DNA of 8,059 bases. Source: Idiomarina sp. UBA6142. GTDB taxonomy: Bacteria > Pseudomonadota > Gammaproteobacteria > Enterobacterales > Alteromonadaceae. Every line of letters starts with the position of its first letter. Position 1 is the first letter of the stretch. The translations under genes and the position numbers were made by a program. Shown piece by piece: positions 7,155-8,059 of this stretch. The notes under the pieces were generated by a model. That model was not told the DNA's origin. It searched no databases and saw only the letters and a program-made list of their open reading frames with translations. The stretch is taken from contig DIVC01000054.1 in assembly GCA_002423905.1 (NCBI GenBank), positions 14,326 through 22,384 on the forward strand, given 5' to 3'.

Positions 7155-8059
7155 TTACAGGTTAGGCTTATCACTGAACCAATTTACCGGGCGGTCATAC
7201 TGTTCGACCTGATCGGCGACCCCAAGGGTCAGCGCAAACAGCGCCATACGGATCAGCACACCGTTATCAGCTTGACGGAATATGGCTAGATTCGGGTTTT
7301 GGTTCAGATCATTATCCAATTCATTAGCTTCAGCCCGTGAATCACGCGGTAACGGGTGCATGATCACGGTATTTGGTTTGAAGTGCTTGGTATAAATAGC
7401 GCTATTTAAGCGAAAGCGGCCACGGTATTGATTGGCCTCTTCGAGACTGGCAAAGCGTTCTTGCTGAATACGCGTTTGATACAAAATGTGGGCATCTGAA
7501 CTATCACTGACTTGATCGGTAACAGTGACTTGGTGCCCCGCATTATCGAGCACCGCCAAGATCGACTCGGGCATAGCCAGTTCGCGCGGTGCAATCAAGG
7601 TAAAGCGCACCTTTGGGTACAGCGCTAACAGCCGTGACAGTGAGTGTACAGTCCGGCCAAATTTGAGATCACCCATCATGCAGATGTGCAGGCCATCAAG
7701 GCTGGTGCCATGATAGGCCAATTCTTTTTTAATGGTGTAAAGGTCGAGCAATGCTTGCGTGGGATGTTCATTAGCACCGTCACCGCCGTTGATCACCGGC
7801 ACGCGGCTACCCTCGGCGAATTCTGCCACTGAGCCAGATTTCGGGTGGCGCATGGCAATAATATCGCTATAGCTACTCAACACGCGGGCGGTATCAAAGA
7901 GCGACTCGCCTTTGCTCAATGCTGAGCTTTCCATACCTGTGGTTTCACGCACATCGCCACCGAGTAAATTAAACGCGGTGCCAAAACTCACGCGAGTTCG
8001 GGTAGAAGGCTCAAAAAAGAGATTACCGAGTATCGCGCCGTCTAATACAGCGGTGCGTT
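7155..8059 (-). CDS. pyrB: Aspartate carbamoyltransferase catalytic subunit (N-terminus beyond the window)
   Basis: PyrB condenses carbamoyl phosphate and aspartate to N-carbamoyl-aspartate, the committed step of pyrimidine synthesis in the cytoplasm. The reading frame is open from 8057 to the TAA at 7155, giving 300 residues; about 40 N-terminal residues are outside. A GTG at 7991-7989 could be mistaken for a start, but it is the valine right after the carbamoyl-phosphate motif FFEPSTRTR (14-22 of the fragment), so coding runs off the window. Other expected active-site elements are S45 and K49 in the flexible loop SALSKGES (E. coli S80, K84), R70 in MRHP (R105), H98 in HPTQ (H134), R135 in GRTVHS (R167) and HPLPR (234-238). 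The C-terminus (QADNGVLIRMALFALTLG, then about 25 residues) is longer than in E. coli and resembles the long PyrB of Shewanella-type bacteria. No pyrI follows; hemL does, 27 bases on. Confidence 0.97.
   Translation of the reverse strand, partial: RTAVLDGAILGNLFFEPSTRTRVSFGTAFNLLGGDVRETTGMESSALSKGESLFDTARVLSSYSDIIAMRHPKSGSVAEFAEGSRVPVINGGDGANEHPTQALLDLYTIKKELAYHGTSLDGLHICMMGDLKFGRTVHSLSRLLALYPKVRFTLIAPRELAMPESILAVLDNAGHQVTVTDQVSDSSDAHILYQTRIQQERFASLEEANQYRGRFRLNSAIYTKHFKPNTVIMHPLPRDSRAEANELDNDLNQNPNLAIFRQADNGVLIRMALFALTLGVADQVEQYDRPVNWFSDKPNL

Noticed and set aside
7148..7180. Promoter for hemL inside the end of pyrB (minus strand TTGGTT, 17 bases, TGTAAC).
   Set aside because: It matches the consensus at only 3 of 6 and 4 of 6 positions, which is no better than chance, so I do not list it.
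7155..7991. pyrB starting at the GTG at 7991.
   Set aside because: That GTG is the valine following the FFEPSTRTR substrate-binding motif. The frame stays open with conserved PyrB residues to the window edge, so the gene is cut by the window, not truncated.
1..8059. Mobile element, CRISPR, defence system, phage or RNA gene.
   Set aside because: All of the sequence except about 60 bases is accounted for by five well known housekeeping genes, and no repeats, att-like sites or foreign-looking insertions were seen.

Overview
The window is gene-dense chromosomal DNA from a gammaproteobacterium. It holds five protein genes, all housekeeping, with only 8, 27 and 25 bases between neighbours plus one 4-base overlap. 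The proteins read as close relatives of PepB, HrpB, PBP1b (MrcB), HemL and PyrB. The order hrpB-mrcB on one strand with hemL facing it matches the Escherichia coli arrangement hrpB-mrcB-fhuACDB-hemL, minus the fhu genes. PyrB is the long form without a PyrI partner, as known from Shewanella-like marine bacteria. Together these suggest an Alteromonadales-type organism; a family-level guess such as Idiomarinaceae would be inference only.

Layout, plus strand: the 3' part of pepB (1-1101), then hrpB (1110-3539), then mrcB (3536-5818). The three are packed like one transcription unit: 8 bases separate pepB and hrpB, and hrpB and mrcB share an ATGA stop/start. Layout, minus strand: pyrB (runs in from beyond 8059, ends at 7155), 27 bases, then hemL (7127-5844). 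The two groups converge at 5819-5843. A strong GC-rich hairpin there has a T-run only on the minus-strand side. It looks like the hemL terminator, and it is built from the last codons of mrcB.

The functions do not form a single pathway: peptide turnover (PepB), a DEAH-box RNA helicase (HrpB), peptidoglycan synthesis at the inner membrane (PBP1b), tetrapyrrole precursor synthesis (HemL) and the committed step of pyrimidine synthesis (PyrB). Their proximity is probably conserved gene order and shared transcription rather than a common process.

I saw no tRNA, rRNA, CRISPR array, insertion sequence, prophage gene, toxin-antitoxin or defence gene, and no stretch of more than about 30 bases without a gene. 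I found no evidence for an undescribed system. The points worth a second look are the terminator embedded in mrcB, the pyrB-hemL pairing, the pepB-hrpB pairing, an A8 run at the start of mrcB, and the short tails of PBP1b.
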